This document shows, in pieces, positions 26,316 to 34,503 of a DNA stretch of 64,000 bases (position 1 is its first letter; each line of letters starts with the position of its first letter). The DNA comes from Dietzia sp. NCCP-2495 (GTDB taxonomy: Bacteria; Actinomycetota; Actinomycetes; Mycobacteriales; Mycobacteriaceae), in NCBI RefSeq assembly GCF_026011735.1, contig NZ_BRVN01000009.1, forward strand, positions 78,988-142,987, given 5' to 3'. The translations under genes and the position numbers were made by a program. The notes below the pieces were generated by a model that did no database searches, was not told the DNA's origin, and saw only the letters and a program-made list of their open reading frames with translations.

Positions 26316-26671
26316 CCGCCGTGGACTCGACGCTCCTCACGGACCTGCTCATCGGTGTCCCCGCACTCCTCGGGTCGCTGTGTTTCCTGGTGGCGGCGAT
26401 GTCTATGACACGTGCCCGCGATGCGCTGACGCGCATCAACATCCTGTCCGTCGCCACCGGGCTCGGCATGATGCTGTTCATCGTGACCGCCTACGTGCAC
26501 GAACTCGCAGGCGGCTTCCGCTGGATCGGGCTGATCATGGCGCTGGTCGCCCTGTCCGCGACGGTCGTCGTGACCACCGTCGCGTCGATCACCCTGGCCC
26601 GCGCCGCCTACCGTGCCGACCCGCATCTCGATCCGCGGACCGCGTACGACGACCTCGCCGACGAGGGGTGA
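26312..26671 (+). CDS. mnhG: Mrp/Mnh antiporter subunit G
   Basis: 119-residue subunit completing the Mrp complex. Three helices, with ALLGSLCFLVAAMSMTRARD and the DALTRINILSVATGLGMML segment characteristic of MnhG. GTG 26312 start overlaps mnhF. mgtE begins 2 nt after its stop, so the antiporter and the Mg2+ channel are probably one transcript. Confidence 0.93.
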   Translation: MTAVDSTLLTDLLIGVPALLGSLCFLVAAMSMTRARDALTRINILSVATGLGMMLFIVTAYVHELAGGFRWIGLIMALVALSATVVVTTVASITLARAAYRADPHLDPRTAYDDLADEG

Positions 26672-26672
26672 C

Positions 26673-28037
26673 TTGAGCGACCAGCCGAGCGGGTTCCGCG
26701 ATCCCGCGCTCGCGGAACACCACGTCGACTCCCTCATCGACACCGGCGACCTCCACGCCGCCGCCGGAGCACTGAACGCGATGCCGCCGTGGCTGGTCGT
26801 GGACGTTCTCGAGCGGACCCCGGCCAGGGAGCGGGCGGTGATGTTCCGCCTCCTGTCCAAGGAAACCGCGAACGCCGCGTTCGAGGCCCTCGACCCGCCC
26901 CTGCAGTCGGAGTTGATCCACGACCTGCACGACGAGCGCGTGCGCGAGATCTTCGCCGAGCTCGACCCCGACGATCGCGCCGGACTCATCGACGAGTTGC
27001 CCGCCAGGGTCGCCACCAGGTTGATGCGGGAGCTCGATCCCGAGGAACAGGCCCTCACCGCCGAGGTCCTCGGTTATCAGGACGGATCCGTCGGGCGCCG
27101 CATGAGTCCCGAGTACCTGTCCACCCACCCCGACACCACGGCCGGGCAGACCCTCGAGCGGGTCCGGCAGCGGATCGACCAGACCGAGACGATCTACGCG
27201 CTGCCCGTCACCGACCACGACCGGAAACTCGTCGGCATCGTCGGACTGCGGTCGGTGATGAAGGCCGACCCGGACACTCCGATCCACGACCTCATGAACG
27301 ACGCGGTGTCCGCGCGGGCGACCGAGTCGGAGGAGCGGGCGGCCCGCCGATCTGCTGATGAGCGGTTGATCGTGCTACCGATCGTCGACGCCGAACACCG
27401 CCTGGTCGGCATCCTCACCTTTGACGACGCCCTGCAGATCCTCGAGGACGCCGAGTCCGAGGACTCCGCCCGCCAGGGTGGTGCTGAGCCGCTGCGCCGG
27501 CCGTACCTGTCCACTCCGCTGCGCAGCCTCGTGCGCTCGCGCGTCGTCTGGCTGCTCGTGCTGGCCCTGGGCGCCACGCTCACCGTCCAGGTGTTGGAGG
27601 TGTTCGAGTCCACCCTCGAGCAGGTGGTGGCGCTGTCGCTGTTCGTCCCGCTGATCATCGGCACCGGAGGCAACACCGGGAACCAGGCCGCCACCACCGT
27701 GACCCGCGCGCTCGCCCTGGGTGACGTGCGGAAGCGGGATGTCGCGCGGGTCCTCTGGCAGGAGGCCCGCACCGGGTTCACGCTCGGCGTCATCCTCGGC
27801 GGCGTCGCGTTCGCGGTGGCGAGCCTGGTCTACGGCATGGACTTCGGGCTCGTGATCGGGCTGACCATGGTGGCGCTGTGCACGATGGCCGCGTCGGTGG
27901 GCGGGATCATGCCGCTACTCGCCAGCGCCGTGCGCGCGGACCCGGCCGTGTTCTCCAACCCGTTCATCTCCACGTTTGTCGACGCGACGGGCCTGATCGT
28001 GTACTTCCTCATCGCCCGCGCGGTGTTGGGACTGTAG
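26673..28037 (+). CDS. mgtE: Magnesium transporter MgtE
   Basis: 454-residue Mg2+ channel: N-terminal superhelical MgtE_N domain (residues ~10-125, e.g. FAELDPDDRAGLIDELPARV), two CBS domains (~135-260) and a C-terminal five-helix pore domain with PLIIGTGGNTGNQAATTVTR. The start is TTG 26673, 2 nt after the mnhG stop with GAGGGGTG as ribosome site; no ATG fits the family N-terminus. Cytosolic domains close the pore when Mg2+ is high. Linkage to a Na+/H+ antiporter suggests shared control of cation balance (inference). Confidence 0.93.
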   Translation: MSDQPSGFRDPALAEHHVDSLIDTGDLHAAAGALNAMPPWLVVDVLERTPARERAVMFRLLSKETANAAFEALDPPLQSELIHDLHDERVREIFAELDPDDRAGLIDELPARVATRLMRELDPEEQALTAEVLGYQDGSVGRRMSPEYLSTHPDTTAGQTLERVRQRIDQTETIYALPVTDHDRKLVGIVGLRSVMKADPDTPIHDLMNDAVSARATESEERAARRSADERLIVLPIVDAEHRLVGILTFDDALQILEDAESEDSARQGGAEPLRRPYLSTPLRSLVRSRVVWLLVLALGATLTVQVLEVFESTLEQVVALSLFVPLIIGTGGNTGNQAATTVTRALALGDVRKRDVARVLWQEARTGFTLGVILGGVAFAVASLVYGMDFGLVIGLTMVALCTMAASVGGIMPLLASAVRADPAVFSNPFISTFVDATGLIVYFLIARAVLGL

Positions 28038-28070
28038 CGGCGAGCGCTGCATCCGCCCCCACCCCCACGA

Positions 28071-28140
28071 AATCCGCTACTCCCCCAGTGGATCCGCTAC
28101 CCCAAAGGGAGTAGCGGATCCGCGTGAGGAGTAGCGGATC
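28071..28140. repeat. Family I nested inverted repeat, copy D
   Basis: Units AATCCGCTACTC and GGATCCGCTACC face GGAGTAGCGGATCC and GAGGAGTAGCGGAT. It lies between the convergent mgtE and catalase genes. Confidence 0.92.
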
Positions 28141-28180
28141 AGTCTGGAGAGCCGGATCTAGTCCGGGAGAGCCGCCTCGA

Positions 28181-29707
28181 TCAGTCGCGCAGCTTGTGGT
28201 TTCCGCGGGGTCCGGCCTCGACCTTGGCCTTGACGGCCGCACCAAGGTCGGGATCGACGGCGGTCCAGTACGCGTAGACGCGCTCGAGCAGTTCGGTCTC
28301 GGACGGGTCGATCGCGCTGACGTGGCCGGCGATGTTGCCGTGCAGGCGCTCGCGGGCGGCGTCGTCCATGACCTCGCGGTACAGAATCGTCGCCTGCACC
28401 TGGTCGGTGTCCTCCGCGTGCTTCTTGATGGGGCCGCGGTAGACGTCCGAGCCCTCGGTGTCCCAGGCGCCGAAGTCGTAGGCCTTGGCCGGGTCGGCGG
28501 TGGGGCCGTCGATCGAGTTGGGGTGGTACTCGGGCATCGCCGGGTGGTTGAACTCGTACGCCATGGCACCCTCCTTGGAGTAGGAGTTCACCGGCGAAAG
28601 CGGCATGTTGACCGGCAGCTGCTGGTAGTTGGCGCCGATGCGGTAGCGGTGGATGTCCGGGTAGGCGAACACACGGCCGAGCAGCATCTTGTCGGGCGAG
28701 AACCCGATGCCGGGCACGATGTTGGTCGGCGCGAACGCCGCCTGCTCGATCTGAGCGTGGTGGTTCTGCGGGTTGCGGTTCAGGGTCATGGTGCCGACCT
28801 TGCGCAGCGGGTAGTCCTTCTGCGACCAGGTCTTGGTGAGGTCGAAGGGGTTGTACTTGTAGCCCTCGGCCTCGTCGACCGGCATCACCTGCAGGTACAG
28901 GTCCCACGACGGGTACTGGCCGTCGCGGATGGAGTTCCACAGGTCCTCGCGGTGGTAGTCACCGTTGGTCCCGGCGAGGGTGTCGGCCTCGTCCTGGGTG
29001 AGGAACTCGATGCCCTGGTTGGTCTTGAAGTGGAACTTGACCCAGTGGCGCACGCCCTCGGCGTTGATCATCTGGTAGGTGTGCGAGCTGAAGCCGTCCA
29101 TGTGGCGCCAGGTCTTGGGGATACCGCGGTCGCCCATGAGCCAGGTGACCTGGTGGGTGGACTCGGGGCTGAGGGTCCAGAAGTCCCACTGCATGGCGTT
29201 GTTGCGCAGGCCCGAGCCGTTCTTGCGCCGCTGCGAGTGGATGAAGTCCGGGAACTTGATGGCGTCGCGGATGAAGAAGATCGGCGTGTTGTTGCCGACC
29301 ATGTCGTAGTTGCCCTCTGTGGTGTAGAACTTCAGCGCGAAGCCGCGGGGGTCGCGCCAGGTGTCGGGGCTGCCCTTCTCGCCGGCGACGGTGGAGAACC
29401 GCGCGACCATGGGGGTCTTGACGCCCTTCTGGAAGAGGGCGGCGCGGGTGATGTCGGAGATGTCCTCGGTGGTCTCGAACTCGCCGAAGGCGCCGGAGCC
29501 CTTGGCGTGCGGGATGCGCTCGGGGACGTTCTCGCGGTTGAAGTGCGCGAGCTTCTCGATGAGGTAGAAGTCGTGGATCGGCTGCGGTCCCTGGCGGCCG
29601 ATCTGGGCGCTCTTCTCGTCGTCGGGAACCGGGACGCCACCGTCGGTGGTGGTGGGCGCCTTGGGCTCGATGTTGCGTACTCCGCGGTCTGCGGGATGCG
29701 TAGTCAC
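28181..29707 (-). CDS. katA: Monofunctional haem catalase
   Basis: 508-residue clade-3-size catalase degrading H2O2. The active-site region ENVPERIPHAKGSGAFG contains the distal His, NNTPIFFIRDAIKFPDFIHS contains the distal Asn, and RVFAYPDIHRYRIG contains the proximal haem-ligating Tyr. GTG 29707 follows AGGAG. furA lies 77 nt upstream on the same strand, so the pair is likely one peroxide-responsive transcript. In mycobacteria furA instead precedes katG. Confidence 0.95.
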   Translation of the reverse strand: MTTHPADRGVRNIEPKAPTTTDGGVPVPDDEKSAQIGRQGPQPIHDFYLIEKLAHFNRENVPERIPHAKGSGAFGEFETTEDISDITRAALFQKGVKTPMVARFSTVAGEKGSPDTWRDPRGFALKFYTTEGNYDMVGNNTPIFFIRDAIKFPDFIHSQRRKNGSGLRNNAMQWDFWTLSPESTHQVTWLMGDRGIPKTWRHMDGFSSHTYQMINAEGVRHWVKFHFKTNQGIEFLTQDEADTLAGTNGDYHREDLWNSIRDGQYPSWDLYLQVMPVDEAEGYKYNPFDLTKTWSQKDYPLRKVGTMTLNRNPQNHHAQIEQAAFAPTNIVPGIGFSPDKMLLGRVFAYPDIHRYRIGANYQQLPVNMPLSPVNSYSKEGAMAYEFNHPAMPEYHPNSIDGPTADPAKAYDFGAWDTEGSDVYRGPIKKHAEDTDQVQATILYREVMDDAARERLHGNIAGHVSAIDPSETELLERVYAYWTAVDPDLGAAVKAKVEAGPRGNHKLRD

Positions 29708-29784
29708 GTCACGTGCTCCTCATGTGCTGGGTGGGTGGGAAGTACGGTCGGGCCCCGGGTCCGGGGCGGGAGTGGTCGTTGTCC

Positions 29785-30231
29785 TTAGTCTGCGACGAGA
29801 AGGGCCTCGCTCGCCCGACATTCGGGACATACGCCCCAGTAGTTGACCTCGGCTTCATCGATGGCGAAGCCGTGGTCGTCGTCTGCAGTGAGGCACGGGG
29901 CGTGCCCGATGGCGCAGTCGATGTCCTCGATCCGGCCGCACTGGCGGCAGATGAGGTGGTGGTGGTTGTCGCCCGTCCGCCGTTCGTAGCGGGCGGGTGA
30001 GCCGGCAGGTTCGATGCGACGCATCAGGCCGGCGGCCGTGCACACCTTCAGCGCGTCGTAGACGGCCTGGGTGGAGACGGTGCCGAGCCGCTCCCGCACC
30101 TTGGTGGCGACGGTTTCCGCCGCGATGTGGGGAGTGGTTCCGACGACGACGAGGACGGCCAGTCGCGGTGAGGTGACCCTCAATCCCGCGTCCCGAAGCG
30201 CTTGTTCGGGGCCTTCCGTTGCCGTCGTCAT
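29785..30231 (-). CDS. furA: Fur-family regulator (FurA/PerR-like)
   Basis: 148-residue Fur-family repressor. The winged helix RVTSPRLAVLVVVG begins the DNA-binding domain. The metal-binding His-rich segment is RTGDNHHHLICRQCGRIEDI; a structural zinc site is formed by ICRQC and the C-terminal VCPEC. Together with the downstream catalase this points to an iron/peroxide sensor controlling its own operon. ATG 30231 (MTTATEG) is chosen; upstream ATG 30243 and TTG 30252 are possible. Confidence 0.92.
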   Translation of the reverse strand: MTTATEGPEQALRDAGLRVTSPRLAVLVVVGTTPHIAAETVATKVRERLGTVSTQAVYDALKVCTAAGLMRRIEPAGSPARYERRTGDNHHHLICRQCGRIEDIDCAIGHAPCLTADDDHGFAIDEAEVNYWGVCPECRASEALLVAD

Positions 30232-30250
30232 GGCACTGACCATAGTCGGC

Positions 30251-30276
30251 AATCTGGAATTAGTCCAGAAAACGAT
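30251..30276 (-). promoter_or_regulatory. Putative FurA operator
   Basis: On the minus strand the sequence just upstream of furA reads TTTTCTGGACTAATTCCAGA. It contains a CTGGA / TCCAG inverted repeat and resembles the AT-rich mycobacterial FurA box around GACTAATTCCAGA (from memory). It sits in a conspicuously AT-rich stretch. Confidence 0.6.
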
Positions 30277-30300
30277 AGATTAAGTTCTAGGAACTCTTAG

Positions 30301-30382
30301 TTGGCAGCCTCTGCGCAGCTGGCAGCCTCGTCGCGCCACCAACTCCCGGCGCAGCTGGCAGCCTCGTCGGCACCGCCCGCTC
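30301..30382. repeat. Direct repeats of GCGCAGCTGGCAGCCTCGTCG
   Basis: Two near-identical copies of CGCAGCTGGCAGCCTCGTCG, plus a partial TTGGCAGCCTCTG, lie in the divergent gap between furA and the universal stress gene. No gene is seen here. Confidence 0.75.
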
Positions 30383-30459
30383 CCGGTGAGCGCCTCGACA
30401 CGCACCACTCCCGGGGCGGGATAAGCTGACAGAAAACGACCGTCACGCAGGAGGAAGCC

Positions 30460-31338
30460 ATGTCGGAGACCGCACCGAGCACCCCGTCGCAGCCCACCAC
30501 GGGACCCGTCATCTGTGGATACGACGGCTCCCGGGACTCCCTCCGTGCAGTGGCGTGGGCGGCCTCCTGGGCCCGCGACCACGGCGCGGGCCTCGAGGTG
30601 ATCTCCGCGGATCGCGCGGTCGGCCGGGTGGTCGCGTTCGACGAGACCGCGCGCGCCAATGTCGAGGGCGCGATGCGCGATCAGGTCGCCGACCTCGTGG
30701 GGGATCTCGACGTCACCTACCGCGTGATCGCCGATACCCCGGTCCGTGCCCTGGTCGAGGCCGGCCGCAGCGCGTCGGCGATCATCGTCGGCAGCCGCGG
30801 ACTCACCGCGCGCGAGGACTTCGCCATGGGGTCGACGTCGGCCGGGGTGGCCGAGCACGCGCCCTGCCCCGTCATCGTCATCACGCCCCGCACCCCGGAT
30901 CAGCCGGGCGACGGCCCGATCGTGCTGGCCGCCGACGGTTCTCCGGCCAACGACCCCGCGGCGGCGTTCGCGTTCGCCGAGGCCGAGCGGCTTGGCACCG
31001 GGGTCCGAGCCGTGCACTCGGTCGAGGTCCCCAAGCTGCCGGGGGCGTCCCTGTTCGACCTGGACAGACTTGCCGAGAGCGTGCTAGCCGAGGACGAGAA
31101 GGACGTCACCGAGGCCCTGTCGCCGCACGACGATCGCCATCCGGGCGTCGACCTGGAGCTCATCCTGGTCGTGGGCGAGCCCGCCGTCACCATCGCCGAG
31201 GAAGCCACCGGCGCACCGCTGCTGGTGACGGGGTCGCGCGGCCACGGCGGCGTCGCCGGCATGCTGCTGGGTTCCGTCAGCCGTCGCCTGCTGCAGACCG
31301 CGCCCTGCGCCGTCGCGGTGGTCCGGCCGACCGACTGA
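30460..31338 (+). CDS. Universal stress protein with two UspA domains
   Basis: 292-residue tandem USP. Domain 1 (residues ~10-150) starts ICGYDGSRDSLRAVAWAAS and has VGSRGLTAREDFAMGSTS; domain 2 (~160-290) starts IVLAADGSPANDPAAAFAFA and has TGSRGHGGVAGMLLGSVS. Both carry the G-x2-G-x9-G(S) ATP-binding pattern. ATG 30460 follows AGGAGG. The family includes dormancy- and redox-responsive proteins in mycobacteria; no partner gene adjoins it. Confidence 0.92.
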   Translation: MSETAPSTPSQPTTGPVICGYDGSRDSLRAVAWAASWARDHGAGLEVISADRAVGRVVAFDETARANVEGAMRDQVADLVGDLDVTYRVIADTPVRALVEAGRSASAIIVGSRGLTAREDFAMGSTSAGVAEHAPCPVIVITPRTPDQPGDGPIVLAADGSPANDPAAAFAFAEAERLGTGVRAVHSVEVPKLPGASLFDLDRLAESVLAEDEKDVTEALSPHDDRHPGVDLELILVVGEPAVTIAEEATGAPLLVTGSRGHGGVAGMLLGSVSRRLLQTAPCAVAVVRPTD

Positions 31339-31667
31339 CTCGCCGCGCACGCCGCCAGCCCTCCGACGCGCGGCCCACACGCGCGACCAACACGCGCGAC
31401 CCCTTCACCACCACCGCCAACGCGCAGCCCCTGCCCCACCACCACCGCCAACGCCACGACCAACGCCACGACCAACGCCCGACCCCCACCCGCCCAGCGG
31501 TTGCACGACATCGGTACGCGGTGGCACGACATCTCGCGCGTTCTGGGGCCGATTCGTCGCACCGGATGTCTTGCAGCTGGGGTCCGATGTCTTGCAGCTG
31601 TCAGGTAAGGCCGATGCGGATCATTCGGAGCATCCCGGTCGGGGTGAGCCACTGGGGAGAATGCGGG
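31339..31667. other. Gap between convergent genes, repeats only
   Basis: No coding signal. It holds direct repeats of CACGCGCGACC and CCAACGCCACGA, a family II nested inverted repeat, and a degenerate copy of the 3' end of the following minus-strand gene. Confidence 0.6.
31498..31600. repeat. Family II nested inverted repeat, copy A
   Basis: Left units TTGCACGACATCGG (31501-31514) and TGGCACGACATC (31522-31533) face right units GGATGTCTTGCAGCTG (31564-31579) and CGATGTCTTGCAGCTG (31585-31600). It lies between convergent genes. A second copy is at 38079. Confidence 0.85.
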
Positions 31668-33449
31668 TCATGTAGGGCCGATGCGGAGCATGCGGGTCAG
31701 GGTCGGCTGCCACAGCACGCCCGGGGCGTCGCCGCGGGAGGCCAGCGTGCCCGTGAGCTCCATGGGCTCGTCCAGCGGCGCGTGTCCGACAAAGGTGCGC
31801 GCCACCTCGTGGCCGGTCTCGACATCCGTCGAGGTGACGAACACCGGTCCGACCTTCTGCGCCAGGCCGTGGTCGAGTAACTCCTGACCGGGCAGCGGGC
31901 CGACCTGCGAGCCCGCCGGCCCGAGCGTCGCGTCGCCCGCGGCGGGGCCGTAGGCCATCGCGTGGATCTGCCCGTCGCCGGTGGTGAGCTTGGGCAACGA
32001 CGCCGTGCGGGCGGTGTTGGTCCATGACCGCGAGCAGGTGGCGGCGCCGGAGTCGTCGGAGTGGACGTCGACCCGGGTCATCCCACCGGTGTACGGGGCA
32101 CCGGCGGGGACGGCCGGACCGTCCACCGCGAACGGCGGATACTCGAACCCGTACGTGTTGACCAGCACCAACGCGGTGGACGATGCTGCGCCGGTGCCGG
32201 TGCCGGTGCCGGTACCAGTGCCAGTGCCGCTGTCGGTGCCGGTGCCAGTGCCGGCAGCCCCACCCGAGCCGCGGCTCACCGCGATGATCGAGTTCTCCGA
32301 CGCGGCCGGTCCGTCGATCAGCACCCCGTCCGGCGCGGCCGAGTCCGGCCGGAGGGTCGTGGCGAACGCCGGTATCCGGCACACCTCGGAACCGTCGGAC
32401 TGACGGAGGACGATCAGGTCGGGATGCTCGGCGTCGTCGGTGATAGCGATCAGTCCACCACGCGGACCGAAGTAGGTGGGCGTGGTGCCCGACCCGTGGG
32501 CGAGCAGTCCCGGCTTACGACCCGGCCCCACCTCATAACCGTGTCGCCAGCGCACGGTCGGCGTCCCGTCGGCGGCCAGGTCGACCTCGTAGAGTGCCCG
32601 TGACGTGATGACGGATGCCCCGCCGGGCCGGACCGTGAGTCCGTTGGTGATCCGCTCGCCGGCGGGGAGTGCGAGGAACCGGAGCTGAGGGTCGTTGTCG
32701 TCGTCATATCCGCCGCCACCTTCCGGCCGCACGGTCCCCACCACGCCCTCGGACGTCGCGAACCACACGCGCCCGTCGAACGCGGGCATGAGCCCGGTGA
32801 TGGCGTCTCCGACCGGTACCGCCGGGGACAGGTCGGCCAGCACCTCGACGGTCATCCGCCACGGCCCGGCCGCGGTGCGCTCGTGCCCGACGGCCAGGAG
32901 GCGCCGGTTGCCGTCGGCCACCACCACCCGGTCGCGGTCGCCGAGGTACCCGTACACCCCGCCGAGCAGCGCCCCCTTGGCGAGCTGCACCTCGGCCAAC
33001 ACGTCAGCGGTGTCGGGGTGGAACAGTTTGACCGTCGGCGCGAGCGGCGTCGGCGGATCCAGACTCAGGTACGAGGTACACAGCGCCACCGGCATCCCGT
33101 CCGATCCGAGGAACACGGTCGAGCAGGTGGCGCCGGTCAGCGACGAGGCGACGGCCGGGTGCAAACCGGGGCCGCGACCCGGCAGTGTGTCCGTCGACGC
33201 GGGATCGCCGTGGACCACGGACGTCCCCGCGGGACCGAGACCCGGTGGCCACGCCGTGGGGGCGGCCGGATCAGCGGCCGTCATGGAAATTGCAGGATCA
33301 GCGGGCGCCATAGGTTCGCCCGGGTCGGCGAGCGCCACGGGCGCGGCCGGTGACGCCGCGGCCAGCAGGACCGCCCCCGCGACCGAGGTGACCATCGTGG
33401 TGACGACCGCCGTCGCCCGAGCCGCCAGAGTTCTCCGCGCCACAGTCAT
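31668..33449 (-). CDS. Secreted protein of unknown function
   Basis: 593 residues with an N-terminal signal peptide (MTVARRTLAARATAVVTTMV, hydrophobic to about residue 40, cleavage after Ala-rich VALA). The body has many short strand-like segments (GGVYGYLGDRDRVVVADGNR, FDGRVWFATSEGVVGTVRP, FGPRGGLIAITDDAEHPDLI) that recall beta-propeller blades (inference). A Gly-Thr repeat encoded by a GGTGCC/AGTGCC hexanucleotide array (about 32190-32255) interrupts it. Not recognised as a named family. The gene ends at RMLRIGPT, and a degenerate copy of this end lies just downstream. Confidence 0.8.
   Translation of the reverse strand: MTVARRTLAARATAVVTTMVTSVAGAVLLAAASPAAPVALADPGEPMAPADPAISMTAADPAAPTAWPPGLGPAGTSVVHGDPASTDTLPGRGPGLHPAVASSLTGATCSTVFLGSDGMPVALCTSYLSLDPPTPLAPTVKLFHPDTADVLAEVQLAKGALLGGVYGYLGDRDRVVVADGNRRLLAVGHERTAAGPWRMTVEVLADLSPAVPVGDAITGLMPAFDGRVWFATSEGVVGTVRPEGGGGYDDDNDPQLRFLALPAGERITNGLTVRPGGASVITSRALYEVDLAADGTPTVRWRHGYEVGPGRKPGLLAHGSGTTPTYFGPRGGLIAITDDAEHPDLIVLRQSDGSEVCRIPAFATTLRPDSAAPDGVLIDGPAASENSIIAVSRGSGGAAGTGTGTDSGTGTGTGTGTGTGAASSTALVLVNTYGFEYPPFAVDGPAVPAGAPYTGGMTRVDVHSDDSGAATCSRSWTNTARTASLPKLTTGDGQIHAMAYGPAAGDATLGPAGSQVGPLPGQELLDHGLAQKVGPVFVTSTDVETGHEVARTFVGHAPLDEPMELTGTLASRGDAPGVLWQPTLTRMLRIGPT
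32694..32705 (-). repeat. GACGACGACAAC 12-mer, representative copy
   Basis: One of eight exact copies in the window, here encoding DDDN in the secreted protein. The others are at 40199 (+), 47116 (+), 47794 (-), 49925 (-), 58285 (+), 58561 (-) and 63392 (-). Confidence 0.7.
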
Positions 33450-33484
33450 GTGGCAATCCCATCACGACTCCGGCGGCCATGGGC

Positions 33485-34345
33485 TCAGATGTGGACCGTG
33501 ACGTCCGCGCCCTCACGCAGCTTCTGCGACATCGACTCCATGTTCGCCGCCTGCTTCTCGTCCCGGAGCTGCTCGGCGACCTGGTCGCGGACCTCCTCGA
33601 GCGGCGGGACCTGACCACCGCCCTGCATACCCGCGCCCGGCTGGCCGCCAGCCGACGCCTGCTGCTCGGCGATCGTCGCGTAGGCCTCCTCGACCTGCTG
33701 ATCGGTGATCTCCGGTTCCCCGAACTCGTCGACCATCAGCTTGTCGACGCGCAACTGCTTGGCGATCTGGTCCAGCACGCCCTGGCGGTCCAGCCCCTGC
33801 TCGCCCATGGCCGCGACGAACTCGTCAGGACTGACCTGGTTGGTCTCGGCAAACTCCTCCAGCTCGGCGTCGATCTCGGCATCGCTCACCTCCAGACCCC
33901 GCTTCCCGGCCTCCTGCTCGAGCAACACCGTGCCCACCAGTCCGTCGGATGCGATCTTCTTGAGCTGCTCCTCGTCGACGGGCTGCCCGGTCATCTGCGC
34001 CTGCATCGACATCTGCTGGTACTGGCCCTCGAACACCGACACGAACTCGTCGCGGGAGATCTCGGTGCCGTTCACCACGGCGACCGGGTCCGGGATGCCC
34101 GACAGGTCCGGCCCCTCGGCCTCCGCGGCCGACTTCTCACCGGGCTTCTCTCCGGACGCCCCGGGGCCCTGCGGCTCCCCGGCCGACGGATCTGAGTCCG
34201 AGCCGGGCCCGTCCTGCTCAGCGGCGGCTTGCTGCTCGGCGGCGGGCACGGCGTCGTCGTCGCCCCCACCACCGGCACCACACCCTGCCACCAGCAGCAC
34301 GGCACCGACGGCGACCGTCACCGACTTCCAGTTCCTTCGCGACAC
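33485..34345 (-). CDS. SurA-N-like lipoprotein (putative secretion chaperone)
   Basis: 286-residue lipoprotein: signal peptide with lipobox LLVAGCG (lipidated Cys ~22), a disordered Asp/Glu/Gln-rich linker, then a helical SurA N-terminal-like region (VAVVNGTEISRDEFVSVFEG, LLEQEAGKRGLEVSDAEIDA, GLDRQGVLDQIAKQLRVDKL). No parvulin PPIase domain is evident after it, so it would act as a holdase rather than an isomerase, if at all (inference). The gap to the divergent sortase gene is 158 nt. Confidence 0.82.
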   Translation of the reverse strand: MSRRNWKSVTVAVGAVLLVAGCGAGGGGDDDAVPAAEQQAAAEQDGPGSDSDPSAGEPQGPGASGEKPGEKSAAEAEGPDLSGIPDPVAVVNGTEISRDEFVSVFEGQYQQMSMQAQMTGQPVDEEQLKKIASDGLVGTVLLEQEAGKRGLEVSDAEIDAELEEFAETNQVSPDEFVAAMGEQGLDRQGVLDQIAKQLRVDKLMVDEFGEPEITDQQVEEAYATIAEQQASAGGQPGAGMQGGGQVPPLEEVRDQVAEQLRDEKQAANMESMSQKLREGADVTVHI

Positions 34346-34503
34346 TCGTTCTCCTCACGTTGACGGGTGCGTTGGTCCGCCGAGGCTACACACCGCGGAT
34401 AAGCGTGAGCTGTGCGCCGAGGCGCGCGAACCCCGAGGTCACAGGGCCTCGCCCGTGCTACCGTTCGCGCGTCGGACCAGCACAGGACGTGGAGGTGGCC
34501 GGG

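Noticed and set aside
32185..32260. CRISPR-like array
   Set aside because: Six-base units without spacers inside a coding sequence; it is a simple repeat.
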